Positions 42,291 through 50,049 of a stretch of DNA of 64,000 nucleotides are shown here, piece after piece. Under the pieces are notes generated by a model that saw nothing but the letters and a program-made list of their open reading frames with translations, was not told where the DNA came from and ran no database searches. Position 1 is the first letter of the stretch. Every line of letters starts with the position of its first letter. The position numbers were made by a program, and so were the translations under genes. Origin of the DNA: JAUVXJ01 sp964433755 (GTDB taxonomy: Bacteria; Chloroflexota; Anaerolineae; UBA7937; B3-Chlor); contig CAYSSR010000001.1 in NCBI GenBank assembly GCA_964433755.1, forward strand, positions 1,178,001-1,242,000, written 5' to 3'.

Positions 42291-42572
42291 GGCGGGCTCC
42301 TCCAAGTTACCTGCCTGCGTGAGTCCGCCTTGTGCCTGCACTCACGCCCCTGCGAATCGCGCTGACCGAGTGCTCCCATGTCACGCACGACATGACGGAT
42401 CCCTCGCACCGGTTGACCAGGCTGTCCACGCGCGACGCATCGATCCGGATTGCGCCACCAAGCGAGGGTGATCACTCGACCGCACCGATCTCTCGATGCC
42501 CGCGCCTCTCGGTGCGTGGCAAGCGTTGCGCAGAGAGGCTAGCAGGCCCCGGTCCTGCTCCGGGCAGAAGCG
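42291..42572 (-). other. Spacer between SIR2 and DUF3800 genes
   Basis: 282 bp with no credible gene and no clear promoter or terminator. The two genes could be cotranscribed across it; only the immediate RBS of the DUF3800 gene (42303-42297) is clear. Confidence 0.35.
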
Positions 42573-44228
42573 CTATCCAACGGCGGAACCAGAAGCAGCT
42601 CTCTTCTTGTTCGCATTCGCTGGTTTCTTGGTCTTCTTGCTTGGTGCCGCTGTGGCTGCCTTGAGGTGCTCTATCACCTCAGGCACGAGTTCCACTCCAT
42701 CGCCGCAAAGAGGGAAGAACTGCTTGTCCTCGTCGAAGGATTCGACGTGGAGCCGCATGAGGGACTTGCATTTGTCGATTGCCTGCTGGTCGGTGTCCAC
42801 GATGACGACTCGCTTCTCAGGACTGCGGCCGACGGCATTCACCAGCATCTTTACTACGTAGTCATCGGCCGCCGCGAAAGAATAGCCGACGATTACTAGT
42901 ACGGCGGCCTGTTCTAGGATCCTTCTGGCTTGATCCCAGACCTGGACTACTGGGGGACTCGTCATATACTTGTAGGCCATGGGCGGTATGAGCAACTGCT
43001 GGACCGGCAGGTTGCAGTGCTTGCACATCCCTGTCACCGGATATGGTATGTCTTGTGCCAGTGCCTTCACAAGATCGTCCACGGCGGGAACGAAGACCCT
43101 TTGGCATGTCTCGCAATGGAACCAGTTGATCGAACCATGCATCTTGACCACGCTGACGCTGCTTGGGTCGCCCGCCGCATTGAACACGTAGTCATACTTG
43201 ACTCCTTGAGTGTCCAGTGCCTGGTCAATGCATGAATCGTAGTTGGTGGTTACTATGTGCACACTCCGGCTCTCCTCGGCGTGCGCAGCAATGGACGAGT
43301 GTATCGGATTTGGTCGCGCCTGTAACATGGTGCCCACCAGAAGCGAGAAGAACGTGTTCAACTGCGTTTCCAGCAGAAGCACAGAGTCGATATCACGCAT
43401 GGACACCTTGTCCAGCCCGCCGGATTCGGAGTACAGCACCGAGTTCAGGAGACCGTGGACGGTCGGCTTCTCGATGATCAGCCTTGAGATGGTGACGGCT
43501 GTGAGCATCTCCTCGATGTTCTCGATTCCGTTGGCGGCGCACCATGTCTGAAGCTTTCCGAGCGGCTTCGTCTCCATCCGGTTGGACCTGATCCACAGCT
43601 CAGGAAGGAGACCCTTCACCGTCGGGATGTTCGACGGCGATGGCCTTGACGCGCCAGCCCCTACAAAGTAGACCACATGGTCGACATCGCCCAAAGGCGT
43701 GGCACCAATGGACTCCAGAACCTTGACCCGCGCCGCTTCAAGTTCCTTGCCGGGCTCCTGGATCGGTGGCCTCCCGATTCTGCGACCGGAATGGTATCCA
43801 CCACGGCCGAGCCGGGCAGACACGTATTCGTGGGCGCTCTCATCAAGCCCAAGTGAGTCAAGCCACCACAGGGCTAGGGCTTGCACCGCTTCGGCCTTGG
43901 CACGATCAACACCCCCGCCCCACGATGTCGCCTCTAGTGTTTCGGCAACCTCGTCCACCAAGTAGTACAGTGTGTCCCTACTTTGCATGAAAAGCGAGCC
44001 CTTGAACGTCCCTTCAGTCAGTCGGTTCAGCAGCATCAGCAGTCCGTCCAGTACTTCACTTCTCGAGGTCCCAGACGGGGCATTCTCCGCTGCCTTCCGT
44101 AGGCTACGTAATTCATGTACATAACGCATGACGTCGTCTTGCATCGCTGCTCTCTTTCTCTGCACCCCTGGCCACATGATGGGGTCAAGGTTTGACACGA
44201 TGACTCGCCAATCTGCGTACGCTCTCAC
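42573..44228 (-). CDS. SIR2-domain protein with unique N-terminal region
   Basis: 551 residues. The N-terminal 180 are helical and unassigned. From there a SIR2 (NAD-dependent) domain follows: VVYFVGAGASRPSPSNIPT (GAGAS at 190-194), TTNYDSCIDQ (Asn329), KMHGSINWF with catalytic His364, two zinc-ribbon pairs CETC (372-375) and CKHC (402-405), LVIVGYSFAAADDYVVKML, and a C-terminal Lys/Ala-rich tail (from about 525). It keeps all catalytic residues, so NAD hydrolysis or deacylation is plausible. SIR2 proteins with extra domains are common anti-phage NADases. The GTG start follows GGAGAG; ATG at 44144 (MQDDVMRY) is an alternative. Confidence 0.82.
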   Translation of the reverse strand: MRAYADWRVIVSNLDPIMWPGVQRKRAAMQDDVMRYVHELRSLRKAAENAPSGTSRSEVLDGLLMLLNRLTEGTFKGSLFMQSRDTLYYLVDEVAETLEATSWGGGVDRAKAEAVQALALWWLDSLGLDESAHEYVSARLGRGGYHSGRRIGRPPIQEPGKELEAARVKVLESIGATPLGDVDHVVYFVGAGASRPSPSNIPTVKGLLPELWIRSNRMETKPLGKLQTWCAANGIENIEEMLTAVTISRLIIEKPTVHGLLNSVLYSESGGLDKVSMRDIDSVLLLETQLNTFFSLLVGTMLQARPNPIHSSIAAHAEESRSVHIVTTNYDSCIDQALDTQGVKYDYVFNAAGDPSSVSVVKMHGSINWFHCETCQRVFVPAVDDLVKALAQDIPYPVTGMCKHCNLPVQQLLIPPMAYKYMTSPPVVQVWDQARRILEQAAVLVIVGYSFAAADDYVVKMLVNAVGRSPEKRVVIVDTDQQAIDKCKSLMRLHVESFDEDKQFFPLCGDGVELVPEVIEHLKAATAAPSKKTKKPANANKKRAASGSAVG

Positions 44229-44330
44229 CTGGCTCTCTCCAGTCCTTAGCCAGGCCTGTACCTCGCTGCAAGAGCCACCGTAGCCCGGCCCGAAGTGCCG
44301 AGTGCGGTCCCATTCTGCTGACTATCTCAC

Positions 44331-44359
44331 AGTATAACACCTCCGTCCGCTTCTGTCAA
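44331..44359 (-). promoter_or_regulatory. Consensus promoter of the SIR2 gene
   Basis: On the minus strand a perfect TTGACA (44359-44354), 17 bp, TATACT (44336-44331). The transcript would start near 44324 and leave a leader of about 95 nt. It is one of the strongest promoters in the window. Confidence 0.7.
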
Positions 44360-44966
44360 GCTGTATTGGCACGCATGTGTTGCAGTCTTCGATGCGGGGT
44401 CTGACGAGTGCGGAAGACGAGCTCGCTTGGGGGTCGCTTGTTCGCGGTGTTCGCGCCACAATACCACGTGCCACCGTGCGCATCCGCCGGCGGGAGGAAA
44501 CACGTCTGAAGGAGAGCCCCGGTGTCGCGTAGGCTACTCCCGCCACGCCGCGCGACTTGACTCCATGGGTTGCTCGACTGCTTGCCTCTCGTTCCGCTGA
44601 ATGCCGTGGAAGCAGCGGGGATTGTTGTGCAACCTCTAGCTGCACGCGTATGACATGGCCGAGCATGCCCCCTTGCACAACTCTCCCCTGTCGCAGCCCT
44701 CTCACCATGGACCCAGCTCGTCTATTGAGAACTGGCGTTTATGGGCGAACACATCTTCCTCGAACCAGATCCCCCAGAGGTCATTCTGCCTGGGATCGCC
44801 TTCCACCAACTCGTCGTGGAACGACCGTCAGCCCTTGATCCTTCCATGGCTGGTGATGCCACACGGGGCCAGGCAGGCGGGGCAGTCTCGCCACGGTGGT
44901 TCCCGCTGTCCTCCTAGGTCCAGCGGTGCACGCGCTGCGGCTTGCCAGAACAGTCTGTCGCCCTAC
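44360..44966. other. Long intergenic region with a possible decayed reading frame
   Basis: About 600 bp without an intact gene. On the minus strand, roughly 44945 to 44705, one frame reads as protein-like sequence (WRDCPACLAPCGITSHGRIK, then after a UGA at 44830-44828 SFHDELVEGDPRQNDLWGIW). It has no start codon and ends in UGA at 44704-44702. It could be the remnant of a gene with a Cys-rich ribbon; I cannot assign a family. Confidence 0.3.
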
Positions 44967-45314
44967 CTACATCACGAACCCTAGCAGTTTCAACTCCTCC
45001 CGGAGTTGATCGGCCGTCGTCGTCTCCGGGCACGCGTGCTCCACGTCCTGGTAGGCTTCCTTTTCTTCGCTAACGGCCTCTGCTCGCCGGTCCCGCACCC
45101 ATTTGATGGCCGCACCTTCCGCCATCGAGGCCAGCGCCGTCAGCGCCAACGCCAACCATTGCTCGCGCAAGAACATGACGATGGCCACGACCAGGAAAGC
45201 CACAACTGCGACGCCGAAGACCCAGATGAGAATGGTCCACAGGTTCAGCCACAGGGCCGCGTTGCGATGTCGTTGCCGTGCCAGTTGACACAGAACCCCC
45301 GTTTGCCCTTCCAT
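44967..45314 (-). CDS. Small membrane protein of unknown function
   Basis: 115 residues. A strongly hydrophobic segment (about 21-48, LWLNLWTILIWVFGVAVVAF and onward) is followed by a second, weaker one (about 51-68, QWLALALTALASMAEGAA). A charged C-terminal helix (VRDRRAEAVSEEKEAYQDVE) ends with TADQLREELKLLGFVM. AAGGGAG lies 7 nt before the ATG at 45314. It could be a small helical-hairpin membrane protein with a cytosolic coiled coil. No family recognised. It is codirectional with the lipoprotein upstream (100 bp gap). Confidence 0.6.
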   Translation of the reverse strand: MEGQTGVLCQLARQRHRNAALWLNLWTILIWVFGVAVVAFLVVAIVMFLREQWLALALTALASMAEGAAIKWVRDRRAEAVSEEKEAYQDVEHACPETTTADQLREELKLLGFVM

Positions 45315-45414
45315 GCGTTTGCTCCCTTCAACCGTCGGCGCCTGTCGGACAGTTCATGTCGGAGGGGCAGCAAGCAGGTCGCCCGCGGCCCTGTCGGTGG
45401 TGTCTGTCTCGGGG

Positions 45415-46521
45415 CTACTCCCATGGACACACATCATCGATGGCTAACTCCTGGCCGCCGATGGCAAAGGACCGGATCTCGCCCTCCAGTTCCATCTTCC
45501 CGGGTGAGTTCTCTTTCCCGTCCAGAACTCGAACCTGGACACCTCCGATGATCTGGCCGTCGAAGTCCAGGAGATCCGCCGAGTTCCTGAACTCGCCGTT
45601 TACGTCCAGATTCACGTTTCCACCGTACTCACCGAAGTGGATCACGAGGTTCCTGAAGGGGCAGCGCGCGAGCTTGAAGTCCAGGTTGACGTTGTTGATC
45701 CACATCTCCTGGCCCGAGCCTCCGGCCAACCCTCCATTGGCCACCTCTGCGTAGCCATCAGTGGTCCAGTCGCCGCCGGCCCACTGAAAGGCCGCCACCC
45801 TGATCGTCGCGCCGGAGTCCTGGAAGCTGCCGAGGATCTCGTACTGCATCCCAAGAGGCGGATCCTCGAAGTCCACGCACTCGACCACCTGCGGACCGGG
45901 CAGACAGTCGCCGTGACAGACGTCGTCGATCCACAATTCCTGGCCTCCCAGCGCGAAGGACCAGATCTCACCCTTCAGAGTGAGGATGCCCGTGTCGTTG
46001 CCCAAGCCGCCCGTCACGTTAACGGAGACCCCCCCGAGGTTTGCGCCATCAATGTCTACGAAGTTCTCGAAGTTCTCGAAGACCCCGTTGACCGCGATGT
46101 TCAGGTTGCCACCGTACTCACCAAACTTGAGGGTGAGTCCCTCCACGGTGCAGCAGAAGTCGAAGTCGAGGTTGACGTTGTTGATCCACATCTCCTGACC
46201 TGCCCCGCCCGCGTGGCCTTGGTCATCGACCTCCGTGAAGCCGTCCGTGGTCCACTCGCCGTTGCTCCACTGAAAGGCCCTCACGGTCATCTCGACGTCA
46301 GAGTCTATGAATCTGTCAGGCACGTGGTATTGCGTCCCAAGCGACAGCCCTTCGAAGTCCACACAGTCTGGACTTGGCGTCGGTGTCGGCGTTGCCCCGG
46401 GTTCCGGCGTCACGCATCCAGCCGCGCAGGCCAGTGTAAGCGTGAGCACGCTCAGGACGCGCACCCACGCAACTCTGGCGCGCACGCGGCTGAGCCATGA
46501 GTCGATCATCTTGGTTCTCAT
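45415..46521 (-). CDS. Lipoprotein with two tandem 150-residue modules
   Basis: 368 residues. The signal peptide (VRVLSVLTLTLACAAGC) ends in a lipobox-like AAGC (Cys36), then a Thr-Pro linker (ATPTPTPSPD). Two homologous beta-rich modules follow, residues 53-202 and 215-366. Each begins CVDFE...LGxQY, contains GQEMWINNVNLDF and FGEYGGN(L/V)N, and ends S(F)A(L/I)GGQEL(W/A)IDDVC. The paired Cys at the start and end of each module suggest a disulfide. The modules resemble secreted carbohydrate-binding-type beta sandwiches but I cannot name the family. GAAGGGAGGGACGA precedes the ATG. The gene lies 156 bp downstream of the C1 peptidase. Confidence 0.7.
   Translation of the reverse strand: MRTKMIDSWLSRVRARVAWVRVLSVLTLTLACAAGCVTPEPGATPTPTPSPDCVDFEGLSLGTQYHVPDRFIDSDVEMTVRAFQWSNGEWTTDGFTEVDDQGHAGGAGQEMWINNVNLDFDFCCTVEGLTLKFGEYGGNLNIAVNGVFENFENFVDIDGANLGGVSVNVTGGLGNDTGILTLKGEIWSFALGGQELWIDDVCHGDCLPGPQVVECVDFEDPPLGMQYEILGSFQDSGATIRVAAFQWAGGDWTTDGYAEVANGGLAGGSGQEMWINNVNLDFKLARCPFRNLVIHFGEYGGNVNLDVNGEFRNSADLLDFDGQIIGGVQVRVLDGKENSPGKMELEGEIRSFAIGGQELAIDDVCPWE
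45418..46365 (-). repeat. Tandem intragenic duplication (two modules)
   Basis: Module 1 spans 46365-45916 and module 2 spans 45879-45418. Several blocks are nearly identical at DNA level, for example AGGTTGACGTTGTTGATCCA at about 46163 and 45682 (plus-strand reading), pointing to a fairly recent duplication. Confidence 0.75.
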
Positions 46522-46677
46522 TCGTCCCTCCCTTCCTCTTACGGGTCAGTCAGTCCAAAGGCCTTGTCGCTCCAATCCGGAATCACCGGATGCCGCACCA
46601 GATCCCCGTTGTGCTGCACGGACTCATCATCCAGAGCACAAGCAGATGGCCCCTGCTTTGTCGGGTTCAGGCGGGGA

Positions 46678-47613
46678 TCACAGCCCGAACTGTCCAGCCT
46701 CGACCCACCCACTGGTGAGCAACGACCACCAGTCTACCGCCATGCCTTCCAGGACGTACTTGTAGGGCAGCCAACCGTACCCGTCCTCCCCCCAGCCCTT
46801 GCCCCAGGAATTGCGGATCAGCAGAGCGCCTGTGGTCGGTTTCTCCGAGGGGGCCTGATTCTGGATCTTCACCTTGTCGTCGAACCCCATGGCGGCGACT
46901 GCATGTCCCCCCAGAGCCCGTTCGTTCGGGCTCGGGTAGGGAATCTTGCCGTCGTCCTGGGCCTGACTGATGGAGCTGAACACGGTGAAGCCGAACATCG
47001 AGGGCAGTCCCGCGGCCAGGAACAGCTTGATCCGCGCCAGGAGCACCTTCCTGTCGGTGCCGAGTGGGTCCAGGCGGAAGTACTGGACCGTTTGGTAGTT
47101 GCTCGCGAACGAGTAGCAGAAGGCACTGGGTTCAACGTCGAAATCGGGTATGTTGTAGGTCCAATACTCCTCCGGCGGCACACCGAAGAGCACCAGAGCT
47201 CCCATCGTGCTGCGGAGATAAGCGCCGGTGTCCCCTGTCCACCCCAGCAGGTTGCGTGTTACCTTGTACAAGAAACGCCTGGACGCATCGATGTGCCTCC
47301 CGAAGGCCCGACGCTCGTAGTACTCTAGGATACCCACACCTGCGTGAGCGGTGCACGAACCCAGGTTGCCCTGGTTCTCGATCGCGGAGCACCAGCCCTT
47401 CAAGTCTGTCGAGGTCGGCAAGCCCTTGGGCGCCGCAGCCACGCCTACCGTGGCGAGCATCGCTTTGACAGAATCCTTCTTCTTTTCCAGCCCTAGTTTT
47501 TCGAGCCTTTCGGAGACCTTGGTCCTGTCCACGCCGTAGTCGCGGAAATCGGGGTAGTCCGGACGCCACCCCATACCCAACTCGATGCCGACCCTTTCTC
47601 TCTGCTCGACCAT
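46678..47613 (-). CDS. Papain-family (C1) cysteine peptidase
   Basis: 311 residues from the ATG at 47613, which follows GAGGAGG. The opening WRPDYPDFRDYGVDRTKV and LPTSTDLKGWCSAIENQGNL (ending in the Gln of the oxyanion hole) lead to the nucleophile in GSCTAHAGVGILEYYER. The catalytic His is in GGHAVAAMGFDD and the Asn in IRNSWGKGWGEDGYGWLPY. This is the bacterial C1A layout with a short N-terminal propeptide-like part and no clear signal peptide; an upstream Met (47655) would add Trp/Cys-rich residues. Peptidases of this kind act on extracellular or surface proteins. It is first in the row with the two-module lipoprotein and the small membrane protein. Confidence 0.82.
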   Translation of the reverse strand: MVEQRERVGIELGMGWRPDYPDFRDYGVDRTKVSERLEKLGLEKKKDSVKAMLATVGVAAAPKGLPTSTDLKGWCSAIENQGNLGSCTAHAGVGILEYYERRAFGRHIDASRRFLYKVTRNLLGWTGDTGAYLRSTMGALVLFGVPPEEYWTYNIPDFDVEPSAFCYSFASNYQTVQYFRLDPLGTDRKVLLARIKLFLAAGLPSMFGFTVFSSISQAQDDGKIPYPSPNERALGGHAVAAMGFDDKVKIQNQAPSEKPTTGALLIRNSWGKGWGEDGYGWLPYKYVLEGMAVDWWSLLTSGWVEAGQFGL

Positions 47614-47893
47614 CGCTTCCACCTCCTCTTCCTTCTGCGCCCATGGCCAGGGCATCACGCACCCACAAACACAGGTCCACAATACGACGAAGGGTCACAG
47701 GCCGAAAACCGGAGAGGTCGCCGTCGGGGCAGGCGCACAGTGCCTGAGAGCGTAGCACGAGCGTCAACGTACCGAGGAAAGTTGTTGCTGAAGCGAAGTA
47801 GGGAAGCGAAGACCTGCGGAGGACTTGGCCAGAGAGCTAGGGAACGGAAGCCAGACGCTGTCCCCATGTGAGCCAGAAGCACTCCACATGTCT

Positions 47894-47922
47894 AGTATAC
47901 GGGAATGCGGGGCCTGTGTCAA
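47894..47922 (-). promoter_or_regulatory. Consensus promoter ahead of the C1 peptidase
   Basis: On the minus strand TTGACA (47922-47917), 17 bp, TATACT (47899-47894), identical in both hexamers and spacer to the SIR2-gene promoter. The start codon lies about 270 nt downstream, an unusually long leader. Confidence 0.6.
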
Positions 47923-48323
47923 GTACAAACCTGGTGAAGGGCCCCACCACATGGTGAATACGCCTCGAGCGTCAGACCAACACGCGGAACGCATCCTTGC
48001 ACCGCTACGAGCACTCTGCCGGGTGAGGCATTTCTGCCACTGGTGCGGTGGACGCGGCTGCTGCACGCCGGTATCTGTCTTTGACAGGTAAGGCGTAGGG
48101 GAAGCGTAGGGTTATCGTAGGCCAATCGTGGCCTTTTCGACGGGAATCGTAGGATTGCCGACGACCAATCGTCCAGCACCTGGACCTACAATGCGGTATT
48201 ATGGAGGCGTCTGGGGATCTGAGTCTTTTTCCTCCTTTCGTTCTCCCTCCTCCTCACCCCAAGGAGGAGGGAGAATCGTGTCTGGCGCCAAAAACGGATC
48301 TCCTCGTGTAGCACTCCCTCTGT
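47923..48323. other. Intergenic region with short repeats and a purine/pyrimidine hairpin
   Basis: No gene. It contains ATCGTAGG twice and ATCGT(G/C) variants (48113-48170), a small hairpin GGCCA-ATCG-TGGCC (48120-48133) followed by TTTT, and a perfect 13-bp stem TTCTCCCTCCTCC (48241-48253) / GGAGGAGGGAGAA (48263-48275) with a 9-nt loop. The latter is a homopurine/homopyrimidine tract without a U-run. Confidence 0.5.
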
Positions 48324-48352
48324 TTGGCGGTGTGTGGCGACCCCGGTATAAT
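48324..48352 (+). promoter_or_regulatory. Promoter of the M1 peptidase gene
   Basis: TTGGCG (48324-48329), 17 bp, TATAAT (48347-48352), with the start codon 23 bp later. The short leader contains AGGAG at 48364-48368. Confidence 0.6.
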
Positions 48353-48375
48353 CACCTCGACACAGGAGACCGTCC

Positions 48376-49965
48376 GTGATGGCCCACAGAGTCCTCGTGC
48401 TCTCGTTCTGCATAGCCCTTCTGGTCGTTGGCTGTACTCCGGTGGATGGACAATCGCCGGTCACTCCCGTCCTGCCCACGTCGATCACTCGCCTCCCTAC
48501 CCCGCCACCGGCCAGTCCAACGCGCGAACCGGAGCCTACCCCCTCCCCCACCACGATAGTTCCCGAGTGGATGGCTCACCAACAGTTGGCCATGACCGAG
48601 GCTGCACGTTCAGACATCCCGGCGCTGGCGCATCTCTGCCGCTACGATATCGACCTGTCCGTGGGCGTGGAATCGCTGATTCTGATGGGCAAGCAGACCA
48701 CGGTCTACGTCAACAACGAGGACCACCCTCTCGATGAGCTGTACTTCAACCTCTTCCCCAACTCCTCACGCTTCGCTGCCTCCATGGAGATCACGTCCGT
48801 ATCCGTGGGAGAAACAGAACAGGGATTCGAGTACGACCGCGGCGGAACGGTGTTGAGGGTCCCTCTGGCAGAGCCGTTGCCGCCAGGCGAGAGCATCACC
48901 GTTGGACTGGATTTCACCGCGCGCGTGCCCCACGTTCAGAAGAACTACTATCTGGTCTTCGTCATGGCCCAGGGCGTGCTGTCCCTGGGCGACTGGCATC
49001 CCATGGTGGCTGTCTACGACGAAGAAGGCTGGAACCTCACATACCCTGAGGGCACCATTGGTGAGATCGTGTACAGCGAGAGCGCCTTCTACTCCGTCCG
49101 CGTCACTGTGCCCCAGGGGCTTGGATTCGAGGTCATCGGCACGGGCGTGGAGGCCGAGCGCACGACCAACGGAGACGGTACGGAGACCGTTGCCTGCTAC
49201 AGTGGCCCTGTCCGGGATTTCCATCTGCTGCTCAGCGACCGGTACGAGTTGGCCAGCGATACGGTGGGCGACACAACCATCAACTCCTTCTATTGGACCG
49301 AGCACGAGGCATGTGGCAAGGAAGCGCTGGCCTTCGCCGAGGCGGCCCTGGCCCTCTATGATGAGCTATTCGGGCCGTACCCCTTCACCGAGCTGGACCT
49401 GGCCGAGGCAGACCTCTGGCCCTGGGCCATCGAATGGCCCGGGCTGATTCTGGTGGGCGAGCCTCTGTACTCTGACCCGGAGGAGGAGTGCGGCGAATGG
49501 CACATCGTGCATGAGGTGGCCCACCAATGGTGGTACAGCGTCGTCGGCAACGACCAGGTGGACCACCCGTGGCTCGACGAGGCCCTGGCCAACTACTCCA
49601 CAGTCCTCTACTATCGTCTGCTACGGGATGCAGACACGGCAGAGGTCGCGTTCGAGGAACACATCCGGGGCAGGTACGAGGCATACGTTCAAGCGTACGG
49701 CGATGGCATCGTGGGTGGCCCCACCGCACACTACACCAGAGCTAGTTACTACCCCCTGGTCTACGCGAAAGGCGCGTTATTCCTGGAGGCCCTGCAACAA
49801 CTCATGGGCGACGAGGCCTTCTTCGATGGTCTGCGAAGCTACTACCAAGAGTACAAGTACGGAGTAGGGACCCCCGAAGGGTTCCTTCAGAATATGGAGG
49901 CCGCCCACGGAAGATCGCTGGAGGAGTTCTACCAGCACTGGGTGCAGAGTGCCGAGGGTCTCTGA
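48376..49965 (+). CDS. M1-family metallopeptidase lipoprotein
   Basis: 529 residues. A lipoprotein signal (LSFCIALLVVGC, lipobox VVGC) is followed by a Thr/Pro linker. The N-terminal beta domain has DIDLSVGVESLILMGKQTTV and LFPNSSRF. The peptidase domain holds HEVAHQWWYSVVGND (HExxH) with the third ligand Glu in HPWLDEALANYS. The GAMEN exopeptidase loop is replaced by WAIEWPGLIL, as in several bacterial M1 proteins. It would be anchored outside the cytoplasmic membrane and cleave peptides. GTG 48376 and ATG 48379 are both possible starts; spacing from AGGAG (7 and 10 nt) slightly favours the GTG. The DUF3160 gene follows after 84 bp. Confidence 0.83.
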   Translation: MMAHRVLVLSFCIALLVVGCTPVDGQSPVTPVLPTSITRLPTPPPASPTREPEPTPSPTTIVPEWMAHQQLAMTEAARSDIPALAHLCRYDIDLSVGVESLILMGKQTTVYVNNEDHPLDELYFNLFPNSSRFAASMEITSVSVGETEQGFEYDRGGTVLRVPLAEPLPPGESITVGLDFTARVPHVQKNYYLVFVMAQGVLSLGDWHPMVAVYDEEGWNLTYPEGTIGEIVYSESAFYSVRVTVPQGLGFEVIGTGVEAERTTNGDGTETVACYSGPVRDFHLLLSDRYELASDTVGDTTINSFYWTEHEACGKEALAFAEAALALYDELFGPYPFTELDLAEADLWPWAIEWPGLILVGEPLYSDPEEECGEWHIVHEVAHQWWYSVVGNDQVDHPWLDEALANYSTVLYYRLLRDADTAEVAFEEHIRGRYEAYVQAYGDGIVGGPTAHYTRASYYPLVYAKGALFLEALQQLMGDEAFFDGLRSYYQEYKYGVGTPEGFLQNMEAAHGRSLEEFYQHWVQSAEGL

Positions 49966-50049
49966 CAGGCTAACCCGTGTCGCTGGCGAGGAACAACGTG
50001 AGGGCAGACAGCGTCATACGAGTGAGACAGAACACGAGGAGGACCCCAG

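Noticed and set aside
44322..44708. 128-codon minus-strand open frame upstream of the SIR2 gene
   Set aside because: It covers the consensus SIR2 promoter and is Arg/Ser-rich without any recognisable pattern.
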